The notes under the pieces are model-generated. The model made no database searches. It was not told the origin of the DNA and was given only the letters and a program-made list of their open reading frames with translations. Below are positions 8,250-15,720 of a stretch of DNA of 64,000 bases, piece by piece. A program made the translations under genes and the position numbers. Each line of letters begins with the position of its first letter. Position 1 is the first letter of the stretch. The stretch is from Pseudomonas sp. FP2335 (GTDB lineage: Bacteria; Pseudomonadota; Gammaproteobacteria; Pseudomonadales; Pseudomonadaceae): NCBI RefSeq assembly GCF_030687535.1, contig NZ_CP117437.1, positions 2,501,501-2,565,500 of the forward strand. Direction: 5' to 3'.

Positions 8250-9314
8250 ATGCCGGATCTCAACATGACCTTCAACCTTCGCCAGTATTGGCTTGTCACC
8301 CTGATCGCGGGCACCTTGGGCGGCAGTTTTGCGCAGTGGCTCGGCTGGCCGCTGCCCTGGGTGATAGGTGCTTTGCTGGCTGTGCTGATCGGCCGCTGCG
8401 GCGGCGCGAGGATGGCGCAAATTCCCCATGGGCGCCAAGCGGGCCAGTTGATTGTCGCGGTGGCGATTGGCTGTTATTTCACGCTGCCGGTGATGCAGCA
8501 GGTGGCGGCGCACCTGGGGCTGATTGTCACGGCGGTGCTGTTGACGCTGGTGCTGGCATTGGGCTCGGTGTGGCTGCTGAACCGCTCTGGCGTCGCCTTC
8601 GGCACGGCGTTCTTCGCGCTGATGCCGGCCAACTCCACGGAGATGGTTCACCTCGGCCGTCAGCGCCAGGCGGACACCAGCTTTATCGCCGCCGCCCACA
8701 GTCTACGGCTGCTGCTGATCCTGCTGGCCGTGCCTGCGCTGGCCAGCCTTGGCCTGGCTCATCCTGTGATGGCTGCGCCATTGCCGGTGATCTGGCCCTG
8801 GTTGATCTTTCTGCTGGCTATGAGCCTGTTGGCCGCTATCGGCTTCAAGCGCTGCAACCTGCCCAACCCTTGGACATTCGGGCCGTTCCTGATCTGTGCG
8901 GTGGGGGTAGGGTGTAACAATTTGTCGATGAGCATGCCCGGTTGGCTCAGTGGTGTCGGCCAGTTGCTGATCGGGTGTGCGCTGGGCGCCGCCTTCGAGC
9001 GGGATTTTTTCCGCCGCGCACCGGGGTTTCTCGTCAAGGTGCTAGCGTTGTTGATTGGCTCGCTGGTTGCGACCGCAGCCGCCGCGTGGGCGTTGGGCAC
9101 GTGGCTGCAGATGCCATGGTTGTCGCTGGCCCTGGGCATGATGCCCGGCAGCGCACCTGAGATGAGCCTGACCGCTGAGGCGCTGGGGCTGGCGGTTACA
9201 TTGGTGACGGCGATGCAGGTGATCCGAATGCTGCTGATCCAGGCCGCGTGCCTGCCGGTGTATCGGCTGTTGAAGGGGCATGCAAGCGCCAACGAAAAGC
9301 CTGTCTCTGTGTAA
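8250..9314 (+). CDS. AbrB-family (COG3180) integral membrane protein
   Basis: Polytopic inner-membrane protein of 354 residues (349 if translation starts at the ATG at 8265, MTFNLRQYW). It shows the internal duplication typical of the AbrB/ammonia-monooxygenase-like family: each half has a GWPLPWVIGALL- or LQMPWLSLALGMMPGSAPEM-like turn. There are about 10 hydrophobic segments. The family is annotated in databases as a putative regulator or ammonia monooxygenase, but the sequence looks like a transporter; its real substrate is unknown. It is divergent from a LysR gene that likely controls it. Neither start has a strong ribosome site. Confidence 0.8.
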   Translation: MPDLNMTFNLRQYWLVTLIAGTLGGSFAQWLGWPLPWVIGALLAVLIGRCGGARMAQIPHGRQAGQLIVAVAIGCYFTLPVMQQVAAHLGLIVTAVLLTLVLALGSVWLLNRSGVAFGTAFFALMPANSTEMVHLGRQRQADTSFIAAAHSLRLLLILLAVPALASLGLAHPVMAAPLPVIWPWLIFLLAMSLLAAIGFKRCNLPNPWTFGPFLICAVGVGCNNLSMSMPGWLSGVGQLLIGCALGAAFERDFFRRAPGFLVKVLALLIGSLVATAAAAWALGTWLQMPWLSLALGMMPGSAPEMSLTAEALGLAVTLVTAMQVIRMLLIQAACLPVYRLLKGHASANEKPVSV

Positions 9315-9407
9315 GGCCGGCGCTTTACAAAACCACGACAATTGCTGTGTTTCTATTTGCATACAATTGCACGCTTCGTCGCAGATAGAACAGGTCGTCA
9401 CGGGGCC

Positions 9408-9668
9408 ATGTACCAGCCAGAGCCTTCATCGCCAAACAGCTTGCGCCACTATGCGGTCGGCGTGCTGTGTGTCGCGGTGCTGTTGGGCGGCTACTTTATG
9501 CATATCAACGCCAGCGCCGATCGCCATCGGGCCGAGGCGGCCGAGCGTCTGCTGCTTTGTCGGCAAATGGAGCGAGTCGCCAGCGCGACGATGACCGACG
9601 CTATGAAACTGGGCGACAGTTGCAGGCAATTGGGTGCACAAGCGCCAGAGAGTGTCACCGCGCCTTAG
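9408..9668 (+). CDS. Small single-pass membrane protein, hypothetical
   Basis: Frame of 86 residues from the ATG at 9408 (MYQPEPSSPN). It has one transmembrane segment (about 16-33, YAVGVLCVAVLLGGYFM) followed by a short periplasmic part with two cysteines (LLCRQ and DSCRQ). The open frame reaches back to 9342 with no better start. No family is recognised. Length and a single membrane anchor are all that support it, so a false call is possible. The gap that follows holds the putative small RNA. Confidence 0.5.
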   Translation: MYQPEPSSPNSLRHYAVGVLCVAVLLGGYFMHINASADRHRAEAAERLLLCRQMERVASATMTDAMKLGDSCRQLGAQAPESVTAP

Positions 9669-9670
9669 TT

Positions 9671-9775
9671 AATAACCATTTTTTATAAGGGGGAATATAG
9701 GTCGCAAGTATCACGCTTACTTGCACCAAAAAGTGGCATTTGTATGTCGGCCGCCTTAAAAAATGTGTGGTTATT
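9671..9775. repeat. AT-rich nested inverted repeats
   Basis: Outer arms AATAACCATTTTTT (9671-9684) and AAAAAATGTGTGGTTATT (9758-9775) are complementary apart from a four-base insertion. Inside them is a perfect hairpin GCAAGTA-N7-TACTTGC (9704-9724). The stretch is much richer in A and T than the flanking genes. It carries no open reading frame of note and could be regulatory or a folded RNA leader. Confidence 0.45.
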
Positions 9776-9786
9776 GAATGACTTAC

Positions 9787-9821
9787 GACTGTTTTAATCC
9801 GACGAAAGGATTAAAACAGTC
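9787..9821. promoter_or_regulatory. 35-base perfect palindrome abutting a promoter (putative operator)
   Basis: Arms GACTGTTTTAATCC (9787-9800) and GGATTAAAACAGTC (9808-9821) are perfect complements with a seven-base centre. Half-site centres are 21 bases apart, two helical turns, as expected for a dimeric regulator. The right arm ends immediately before the -35 hexamer of the promoter at 9822-9850. No T-run follows on either strand, so a terminator role is unlikely. Confidence 0.55.
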
Positions 9822-9850
9822 TTGTTACAGCTTTTTACAATCGCTACTAT
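9822..9850 (+). promoter_or_regulatory. Sigma-70-type promoter of putative small RNA
   Basis: TTGTTA (9822-9827), a 17-base spacer and TACTAT (9845-9850) form a near-consensus promoter with optimal spacing. The expected start is at about 9857. No coding sequence follows before the terminator at 9887-9924. Confidence 0.6.
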
Positions 9851-9856
9851 AGTCGG

Positions 9857-9924
9857 GCGTTCACCTCCCACGGTTTATGCATTTTTAAATCCCAAGTTTC
9901 CATCAGCTACTTGGGATTTTTTTT
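9857..9924 (+). ncRNA. Putative ~68-nt small regulatory RNA
   Basis: The stretch lies between a well-spaced promoter (9822-9850) and a strong intrinsic terminator (9887-9924), and has no plausible open reading frame. The 5' part contains CACCTCCC (9862-9869), a C-rich unpaired stretch complementary to Shine-Dalgarno sequences (GGAGG), as seen in several base-pairing small RNAs. An AT-rich single-stranded segment (GCATTTTT) before the terminator and a long 3' U-tail would suit Hfq binding. The convergent GGDEF gene begins downstream. I do not recognise it as RsmX/Y/Z, PrrF, CrcZ, ErsA or RgsA. The RNA is inferred from sequence signals alone. Confidence 0.5.
9887..9924 (+). terminator. Intrinsic terminator of putative small RNA
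   Basis: Arms AAATCCCAAGT (9887-9897) and ACTTGGGATTT (9909-9919) pair perfectly over 11 bases with an 11-base loop, followed by a run of eight T ending at 9924. The opposite strand also reads A-rich before the stem, so it may act in both directions and end the convergent GGDEF transcript. Confidence 0.85.
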
Positions 9925-9945
9925 GCCCGCGATTTGACCTCGGCG

Positions 9946-10890
9946 TCAAACTTCAATATCGGCGAACTCTGCGCGCATCCGTCCATTGTGTTTGGCCTTG
10001 TAGAGTAATTTGTCGACCTGCTCGACAAACCCCAGCATCGAACTGGCAGGCCTGACGATATGAGTGCCAACCCCGAGGCTCAAGGTCAGCAGCCTGGACA
10101 CCGGCGAAAACCCGTGTTCGATCTGGCGTTGACGCATCAGGTGCAGGCAGCGTTGCGCCACCAGCCTGGCCGAGGTTGCATCGGTCTCCGGCAACAGCCA
10201 CACAAACTCTTCACCGCCGATCCGTGCGATGAAATCCCGTGGACGGTTGGCCGCCTGCGCCAATGTATTGGCCACCTGGCGCAGGCATTCGTCACCCTTG
10301 ATATGGCCGTAGTGGTCGTTGTACTGCTTGAAAAAGTCGATATCGAGAATGATCAACGACAGCGGCAACTGGCTGCGTTGGGCGCTGGTCCATTCGCGTT
10401 CGAGCACGGTGTCGAACATGCGGCGGTTGGCGATGCCGGTGAGGCCGTCCTGGAAGGAGTATTCCTCCAATTGCTTTTGCAGGCGGATCAGGTGTTCCTC
10501 GGTCTTCTTGCGCTCACTGATGTCGAACATGAACCCGATCAGCGCCTCCACTTCGCCATCCTTGCGCACCACATGCACCACATCGCGGATCCACACATAG
10601 TCGCCGTTCACCGTCAGCGCACGGTAATCGGCCTCGTGGTCTACGCCGGCGCGCGATTGCGACACGCAAAAATTCACTACGTACTCGCGATCGTCCGGGT
10701 GCATGCGCGCGACCCAGTCATCCACACTGACCCAGCTTTGCGGCGTCCAGCCCAGCAGTGTTTCGATCTGCGGACCGATGTAGCTGAAGGTCATGCTCTG
10801 CCAGTCGATCCGCCAAGGGATCGCCTTGGTCGATTCCAGCAGGGTTTTGTAAACGTCGCTGTCGGGCGGGCTCGGGGGATCGATGCTCAT
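9946..10890 (-). CDS. PAS-GGDEF diguanylate cyclase
   Basis: Probable c-di-GMP synthase of 314 residues from the ATG at 10890 (MSIDPPSPPD); an upstream ATG at 10914 is possible. A PAS fold with PAC motif spans about residues 15-135 (MTFSYIGPQIETLLGW; GFMFDISERKK). A short coiled linker leads to a GGDEF domain (about 145-310) with GLTGIANRRMFD and the active-site IGGEEF, one of the accepted catalytic variants. An RxxD inhibitory site (RPRD) lies five residues before GGEEF, so product feedback inhibition is expected. There are no membrane segments, so it should be cytosolic and sense an internal signal through PAS. Confidence 0.9.
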   Translation of the reverse strand: MSIDPPSPPDSDVYKTLLESTKAIPWRIDWQSMTFSYIGPQIETLLGWTPQSWVSVDDWVARMHPDDREYVVNFCVSQSRAGVDHEADYRALTVNGDYVWIRDVVHVVRKDGEVEALIGFMFDISERKKTEEHLIRLQKQLEEYSFQDGLTGIANRRMFDTVLEREWTSAQRSQLPLSLIILDIDFFKQYNDHYGHIKGDECLRQVANTLAQAANRPRDFIARIGGEEFVWLLPETDATSARLVAQRCLHLMRQRQIEHGFSPVSRLLTLSLGVGTHIVRPASSMLGFVEQVDKLLYKAKHNGRMRAEFADIEV

Positions 10891-11133
10891 GGTCGGCTGC
10901 TCGGGGAGTGGCATAAAGCCAGAGCGTCTGGTGATCGCGGGTGGGAGTCAAGTTTTCGTCAGGGCAACAGACGAGAGGTCACGTGCTGGCTTTCTGGCGC
11001 CGGCCCGCCAGCGCTTGGCGGGAAAATATGAGACGTGGCTGGCACTTTGAAGCAATTGCCTGGCGCTGCCGAAAAGCTCATCTACGCTTGCGCCATCGAA
11101 CAGCAGGGTAGAACCCAGGGAAGGGGGCTTATC

Positions 11134-11382
11134 ATGATCTCAATCGCCGACTTCAATCGCATCATGGCTTCAGGCTTTGTACCGCTTTCCTGTGAGTGCA
11201 CCCTCAATAGCGATGGCTCGCTGCGCATCAGCGTGTTCGAGCCGGTCTCCGGTCGCGTCGAGTTGCTGCTGACCTGCGTGTCCCCCGAAGGTCTGGACAG
11301 CATCCGTTCCATCTCAAACCTTATCGGTGAGCTGCGCACTGAACTCAAGGCCGGGCGCCGCGGTTTTGCGGCGGTGGGTTAG
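11134..11382 (+). CDS. DUF1652 domain protein
   Basis: An 82-residue cytosolic protein from the ATG at 11134 with an AAGGGGG ribosome site 7-12 bases upstream. MISIADFNRIMASGFVPLSCECTL and the later SGRVELLLTCVSPEGLDSIR are typical of DUF1652, a small family found mainly in pseudomonads. Two cysteines lie in the SCECT motif. The function is unknown. Its TAG stop overlaps by two bases the stop of the convergent small lipoprotein gene. Confidence 0.8.
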   Translation: MISIADFNRIMASGFVPLSCECTLNSDGSLRISVFEPVSGRVELLLTCVSPEGLDSIRSISNLIGELRTELKAGRRGFAAVG

Positions 11383-11519
11383 CTGTTGACGCTGGCGGTG
11401 GTGGTCGACACCGCGCCGTAATAGCGCCAGCAGCAATGCCGGTGCTCGGGCACGATCACGCAGCCGCTCAGGCTTGCGATCAATAGGGCGGCAACGAGCA
11501 TGTAAAGGCGACGGGACAT
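11379..11519 (-). CDS. Small lipoprotein (46 residues)
   Basis: Short frame from ATG at 11519 to TAA at 11379, preceded by an AGAGGA ribosome site. The protein begins MSRRLYMLVAALLIASLSGC: two arginines, a hydrophobic core and a perfect lipobox LSGC at residues 17-20, so the mature lipoprotein would have only 27 residues. The remainder (VIVPEHRHCCWRYYGAV) contains His, Cys and aromatic residues and could bind metal. Its coding end overlaps the DUF1652 stop. No family is recognised; the lipobox and ribosome site are the main support. Confidence 0.6.
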   Translation of the reverse strand: MSRRLYMLVAALLIASLSGCVIVPEHRHCCWRYYGAVSTTTASVNS

Positions 11520-11744
11520 GGCATTTCCTCTTGGTGTGGGGTGCGTCATCTATTGAACGTCGCCACCGGCACACATCCGTCGCACACCTTTCAAACATTT
11601 CATCCAGCGTTGCCGGCCCGTGGGCAATACTTCCTCTTACGCACTGTGCGGAAAAAACCTGCGTGTCCTGCGACGGATTCTGCAGCACGTGCCGTTCAAC
11701 CCATCAGCAGCGGACATTTTCGTTCGTCACCTGAAGGAGTTGCC

Positions 11745-12056
11745 ATGAGCACACTGGCCCGATTGCGTTATGCCTTGCTGATCCCGCTGACGTTCGCCGC
11801 GTTTGTCAGCACCCCGACGTTTGCCCAGACCGAGATCATCATTCGCCAGGCGCCGCCGGTGGAGCGGGTCGAGGTGATTCCCGCCGGGCGCCCCGGTTAT
11901 GCCTGGGACCGTGGCCACTGGCGATGGGAACGCGGCGCCTACGCCTGGGTACCGGGCCACTGGCAGCCGGTGATGCGCAACGCACGTTGGCAGCCAGGGC
12001 ATTGGGAATCCCGCGGGCCGAACTGGGTCTGGCGTGAAGGACGTTGGATGCGTTGA
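11745..12056 (+). CDS. YXWGXW repeat-containing exported protein
   Basis: A 103-residue protein from the ATG at 11745 with a GAAGGA ribosome site. A signal peptide ends near TPTFAQ. The mature part contains repeated tryptophan/glycine motifs (WVPGHW, WQPGHW, WREGRW) of the YXWGXW family, which often lies beside stress or envelope regulators. It sits 37 bases upstream of the ECF sigma-factor operon on the same strand and is probably its first gene or target. The biochemical role of the repeats is not known. Confidence 0.8.
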   Translation: MSTLARLRYALLIPLTFAAFVSTPTFAQTEIIIRQAPPVERVEVIPAGRPGYAWDRGHWRWERGAYAWVPGHWQPVMRNARWQPGHWESRGPNWVWREGRWMR

Positions 12057-12093
12057 AACCTGCCACTTAGCCTGCGGACCGAGAATTACCCGA

Positions 12094-12672
12094 TTGAAAG
12101 ACACTGATCCGGACGTAGAGCTGCTGGCGCGTATCGGCAACAACGAACCTGCGGCCGTCAACGAAATGGTGACGCGCAAACTCCCGCGTTTGCTCGCGCT
12201 CGCCAGCCGGATCCTGGGGGATGCCGACGAGGCCAAGGACGTGGCCCAGGAGAGTTTCCTGCGGATCTGGCGCCAGGCAGCCAACTGGCGAGTGGGCGAA
12301 GCGCGGTTCGACACGTGGTTGCACCGGGTAGCGCTGAACCTGTGCCGGGACCGCTTGCGCCGGCGCAAGGAGCGCCCGCTGGACGCGGATGAGGCGCTGG
12401 AACTGGCCGACAGCGCCCCGTCGCCGGAGGAGCAACTCGAAGCCGCCGACCGCAGCACGCAGATGGCCGCCGCGTTGGCCGCGCTGCCCGAGCGTCAGCG
12501 CGAAGCGATTGTGTTGCAGTATTACCAGGAGCTGTCGAACATCGACGCCGCCGCGCTGATGAACATCAGCGTCGAGGCACTGGAGAGCCTGCTGTCACGG
12601 GCTCGCCGTCAGTTGCGCAATAGACTTGCCGACACACCAGGGCTTGCCCGCCCAGGAAGGGAAAAACCATGA
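12094..12672 (+). CDS. ECF RNA polymerase sigma factor
   Basis: Extracytoplasmic-function sigma factor of about 192 residues. I place the start at the TTG at 12094, which begins (M)KDTDPDVELLARIG like other family members. The ATG at 12034 would overlap the previous gene and add an odd cysteine-rich leader. Region 2 covers about 10-85 (LGDADEAKDVAQESFLRIWRQ, DTWLHRVALNLCRDRLRRR). Region 4 covers about 125-180 (LPERQREAIVLQYYQELSNIDAAALMNISVEALESLLSRARRQLR). Its stop overlaps the start of the next gene by four bases (ATGA). The adjacent membrane protein is the likely anti-sigma factor. Confidence 0.9.
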   Translation: MKDTDPDVELLARIGNNEPAAVNEMVTRKLPRLLALASRILGDADEAKDVAQESFLRIWRQAANWRVGEARFDTWLHRVALNLCRDRLRRRKERPLDADEALELADSAPSPEEQLEAADRSTQMAAALAALPERQREAIVLQYYQELSNIDAAALMNISVEALESLLSRARRQLRNRLADTPGLARPGREKP

Positions 12673-13100
12673 CGCCCGAACGATTCGCCCACTTGGCCGA
12701 CGCCTACGGCGCCAGCCTGCACCGCTGGCCGCTCGCTGAACGAACGGCCGCCCAGGCCCTGCTCGACAGTGGCAACGCCCACGCCCGCGCAGTGTTGCGT
12801 GAAGCCAGCTGGCTCGACGGGCAGTTGGATGCCCATCAACTGGCACCTGCCGACCCGGCGCTGGCGCGGCAGATCCGCCGATCCGCACCGCCACGGGCAT
12901 CATTGCTGTCGCGTTACGCCAACTGGTGGTCATCCGCCAGCCTGGTGGGCGCGGGTATCGCGGGCATCGTCGCCGGCGTGCTCGTGGCGTCGATGAGCGT
13001 GCCGCTGCCGATGCTGTCCTCGGAGGTGCTGCCCAGCGTGTTCGATCAGGGCGATGCTGAAGTGGTGTTTTCCGTCAACGCCGAGGAAGCCGAGCAATGA
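12669..13100 (+). CDS. Putative anti-sigma factor (single-pass membrane protein)
   Basis: A 143-residue protein with an N-terminal cytosolic part (about 1-80; MTPERFAHLADAYGASLHRW), one transmembrane segment (about 93-113, ASLVGAGIAGIVAGVLVAS) and a short periplasmic tail. This topology and its position between an ECF sigma factor and a periplasmic sensor-like gene, with four-base ATGA overlaps on both sides, suggest an anti-sigma factor. It lacks a recognisable zinc-binding HxxxCxxC motif, so it is not a classical ZAS protein. The assignment is from context. Confidence 0.65.
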   Translation: MTPERFAHLADAYGASLHRWPLAERTAAQALLDSGNAHARAVLREASWLDGQLDAHQLAPADPALARQIRRSAPPRASLLSRYANWWSSASLVGAGIAGIVAGVLVASMSVPLPMLSSEVLPSVFDQGDAEVVFSVNAEEAEQ

Positions 13101-13558
13101 CCTCAAAGTCGCTTAAACCGTGGTTGCTGGTCTCGGTGTTGCTCAACGTGTTTTTGCTCGGTGGGGTGGGCGGTGGCCTCTACCATTGGATGGCCATGGC
13201 CAAACCTGCCGAGGCCGTGGTCAACCAGCATGGGTTGCGCCAGGCGATGTTCAAGCTGCCGCCGGAGCGTCGCAGGGAGCTGCGTCAACTGTTGCGGCAC
13301 AACCGCGCCGACAGCCAGCCGTTGATCATGGCCGGTCGCGAAGCACGGCTGGGGGTGATCCAGCAACTGCAAGCGCCGACGTTGGACCGCGAGAGGCTGG
13401 TGAGTGAGTTGGCCAAGGCGCGTGAGGCCGATGCGGCATTGCGGGCGTTGGTGGATGCCACGCTGGCTGAGTTCGCGGGCAATTTGCCCCAGGACGAGCG
13501 GCAGAAACTGGTGGAAGCACTGTATTCGCGAGGGCAGGCCAAAGCCAAACAGAAATGA
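13097..13558 (+). CDS. Periplasmic heavy-metal-sensor-like protein (Metal_resist/CnrX-like)
   Basis: A 153-residue protein with an N-terminal membrane anchor (about 9-29, WLLVSVLLNVFLLGGVGGGLY) and an all-helical periplasmic region (KLPPERRRELRQLLRHNRADSQPLI) resembling the CnrX/ZraP-like metal-resistance fold. In CnrYXH and similar systems such proteins act with an anti-sigma factor to sense metal. Here the His/Met content is low, so metal sensing is uncertain; it might sense misfolded envelope protein instead. It overlaps the anti-sigma gene by four bases and is translationally coupled. Confidence 0.7.
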   Translation: MTSKSLKPWLLVSVLLNVFLLGGVGGGLYHWMAMAKPAEAVVNQHGLRQAMFKLPPERRRELRQLLRHNRADSQPLIMAGREARLGVIQQLQAPTLDRERLVSELAKAREADAALRALVDATLAEFAGNLPQDERQKLVEALYSRGQAKAKQK

Positions 13559-13561
13559 AGA

Positions 13562-13924
13562 CTACAGGCGTCGCAAGAAGGATTTGACGATATGGCGGGT
13601 GGCCTCGGTGGTGTCCAGTTGATCCATCGCGGCATAGGCGTGCCAGAGGCAATCGACTATTTCATTACAAGGTTTTGCATCGGCGACGTTGACTACCGAG
13701 GCCTCGAACACATGATGCAGGGTGTCGCGGGCCTTGAGTTCCTGTAAGTACAGCAACCCGTCCACGTTCAAGCCGGTCTCTTCTTCCAGCTCCCGCGCGG
13801 CTGCGCCGACCGGGCGCTCGCCACGTTCGACCTTGCCGCCAGGCAGTGCCCATTTTGATCTGGCCTTGCGCACGAAGAGGATATGCCCCTCGTGTTCGCA
13901 AATGACCGTTGCGCGAATTTTCAT
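13562..13924 (-). CDS. NUDIX hydrolase
   Basis: A 120-residue Nudix-fold pyrophosphohydrolase starting at the ATG at 13924 (MKIRATVICEHEGHILFVRK). The Nudix box is complete: G-x5-E-x7-REL-EEETGL at about residues 33-55 (PGGKVERGERPVGAAA then RELEEETGL). This predicts Mg-dependent hydrolysis of a nucleoside diphosphate linked to another group; the substrate is not determined. The upstream part of the open frame (to 14095) overlaps the divergent oxidoreductase and is not coding. It faces the ECF operon end to end with three bases between stops. Confidence 0.9.
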   Translation of the reverse strand: MKIRATVICEHEGHILFVRKARSKWALPGGKVERGERPVGAAARELEEETGLNVDGLLYLQELKARDTLHHVFEASVVNVADAKPCNEIVDCLWHAYAAMDQLDTTEATRHIVKSFLRRL

Positions 13925-14051
13925 CGTCTGTGCCCCCGCAGGTGGATGATTGTCATAAAAGTGTAATGCAATTGTCATGCTAAGTGCGGCTGGCGTGGGC
14001 CTCGGGGTATGTGGATACTGCGCCCTTGATGAAAACGGACGAGGAAAACAG

Positions 14052-15032
14052 ATGAACACCGTGCGGTGGGGCATGATCGGTTGCGGCAGTGTCACTGAGT
14101 TAAAGAGTGGACCCGCTTTCTACAAAGCGCCAGGTTCGGCCTTGGTGGCCGTGATGGGGCGCCGTGAAGCGGCGGTGCGCGATTATGCAACACGCCACGG
14201 CATTGCGCGTTTTTATACCGACGCCCAGGCGCTGATCGACGACCCCGAGGTGGACGCGGTGTACATCGCCACGCCGCCTGCCAGCCACCTTGAATACAGC
14301 CTTATGGTGGCGGCGGCCGGCAAGCACTGCTGCGTCGAGAAGCCCATGTCGATGAATGCCGAGCAGAGCGCGTTGATGCAGCGCACGTTCGAGCGCGCCG
14401 GGTTGCATCTGTTTGTGTCGTACTACCGCCGCTCCTTGCCGCGTTTCCAGCAGGTACGCGATTGGCTGCAAGCAGGACGCATCGGCGAGTTGCGTCACCT
14501 CACCTGGACCCTGTGCAAGCCGCAGGCCGTTGCGGACGCCCACGCCGACAACTGGCGCACCGACCCGGCGATTGCCGGTGGCGGCTACTTTGCCGACCTG
14601 GCCAGCCATGGCTTCGACCTGTTCCAGTACCTGGCTGGCGACATCATCGAAGTGGCCGGTTTTACCTCGCGCCAGGCCGGCCGTTATGCCGCGGAGGATG
14701 CGGTGACCGCCAGCTGGCGTTTTGCCTCGGGCGCATTGGGCATGGGCTGCTGGAATTTTGTCGCGGACCGACGTGAAGATCGTGTCGTGTTGATCGGCAG
14801 TCAGGGGCGTATCGAGTTCTCGGTGTTCGATGACCAACCCTTGCGGCTTGAGGGGGATACGTGCGAGGTCCTGGAGGTGCCGTGCCACGCACATATCCAG
14901 TGGCACCACGTGCTGGCCATGAACGCGCATATCCGTGGTGAGGCGCTGCATCCATCGTTGGCGATCGAGGCATTGAAAACCGACCGGATCCTGGACGCGG
15001 TGCTACAACGCAACCCCCATCACCCTGGGTAA
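14052..15032 (+). CDS. Gfo/Idh/MocA-family NAD(P)-dependent oxidoreductase
   Basis: A 326-residue sugar- or polyol-type dehydrogenase from the ATG at 14052 with a GAGGAAAACAG ribosome site. The N-terminal Rossmann fold shows WGMIGCGSVTE at about residue 6 and the catalytic-site VEKPMSMN near 95. The C-terminal alpha/beta substrate domain follows (GGGYFADLASHGFDLFQYL, with the conserved D and H). Substrates in this family vary widely and cannot be read here. It is divergent from the NUDIX gene and followed by an RNase T2 gene 36 bases downstream. Confidence 0.88.
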   Translation: MNTVRWGMIGCGSVTELKSGPAFYKAPGSALVAVMGRREAAVRDYATRHGIARFYTDAQALIDDPEVDAVYIATPPASHLEYSLMVAAAGKHCCVEKPMSMNAEQSALMQRTFERAGLHLFVSYYRRSLPRFQQVRDWLQAGRIGELRHLTWTLCKPQAVADAHADNWRTDPAIAGGGYFADLASHGFDLFQYLAGDIIEVAGFTSRQAGRYAAEDAVTASWRFASGALGMGCWNFVADRREDRVVLIGSQGRIEFSVFDDQPLRLEGDTCEVLEVPCHAHIQWHHVLAMNAHIRGEALHPSLAIEALKTDRILDAVLQRNPHHPG

Positions 15033-15068
15033 GCACGATAGGGTTTATTTTTTCAAGGAAGCACACCG

Positions 15069-15698
15069 ATGAAATACTGGATGCTGTTGTGGTTGGCCCT
15101 CGCCACAAGCGCAGGCGCGGCTGCGCGTAGCCAAGGCACGCCTGGGGAGTTTGATTTTTATGTGTTATCGCTGTCGTGGTCGCCGACGTTTTGCCTGACC
15201 CACCCGGACAACGAGCAGTGTTCGGGCAAAGGCTACGGCTTTGTGTTGCATGGTTTGTGGCCGCAGTACGCGCGGGGCGGCTGGCCGGCGTCGTGTGCGC
15301 CGCAGTCGCGCTTGAGCCGCGAGGAATTGGACAAGGGCGCGACGTTGTTTCCCACACGAGCGCTGCTCAAGCACGAATGGGCCAAGCATGGCACCTGTTC
15401 CGGGCTTGAGCCGCTGGACTACCTGGCCAAGACCGACCAGGCGCTGGGCGTGGTGGTGATTCCGCCGCAATTGCAACCGTTCAACACGCCACCGGCGTTG
15501 CCGGCCCGCGAGATCGAGGCGTTGTTTCGCGAGAGCAACCCGCGCCTGGGCAACCATGGCCTGGCGGTGATCTGCAAGGGCAAGGTGTTTTCGGAAGTGC
15601 GCGTGTGCCTGACCAAGGATCTGGCGTTCGCCGGTTGCCCGCGCAGCGTTAAAAGCCAATGCCGCGACGGCGACATCCGCATTCCGGCGCAGCGCTAA
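15069..15698 (+). CDS. Ribonuclease T2 family protein, secreted
   Basis: A 209-residue periplasmic endoribonuclease precursor. The signal peptide is about 1-18 (LALATSAGAAA). The two catalytic boxes of the T2 family are intact: CAS I HGLWPQ near residue 60 and CAS II KHEWAKHGTC near residue 102, supplying the catalytic His and Glu. Eight or more cysteines (FCLTH, EQCSG, ASCAP, AGCPRS, SQCRD) suggest disulphides in the periplasm. It would cleave RNA via 2',3'-cyclic phosphates, possibly for phosphate or nucleotide scavenging. Confidence 0.9.
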   Translation: MKYWMLLWLALATSAGAAARSQGTPGEFDFYVLSLSWSPTFCLTHPDNEQCSGKGYGFVLHGLWPQYARGGWPASCAPQSRLSREELDKGATLFPTRALLKHEWAKHGTCSGLEPLDYLAKTDQALGVVVIPPQLQPFNTPPALPAREIEALFRESNPRLGNHGLAVICKGKVFSEVRVCLTKDLAFAGCPRSVKSQCRDGDIRIPAQR

Positions 15699-15720
15699 GG
15701 CAACCCGCACATTCCCTTGA

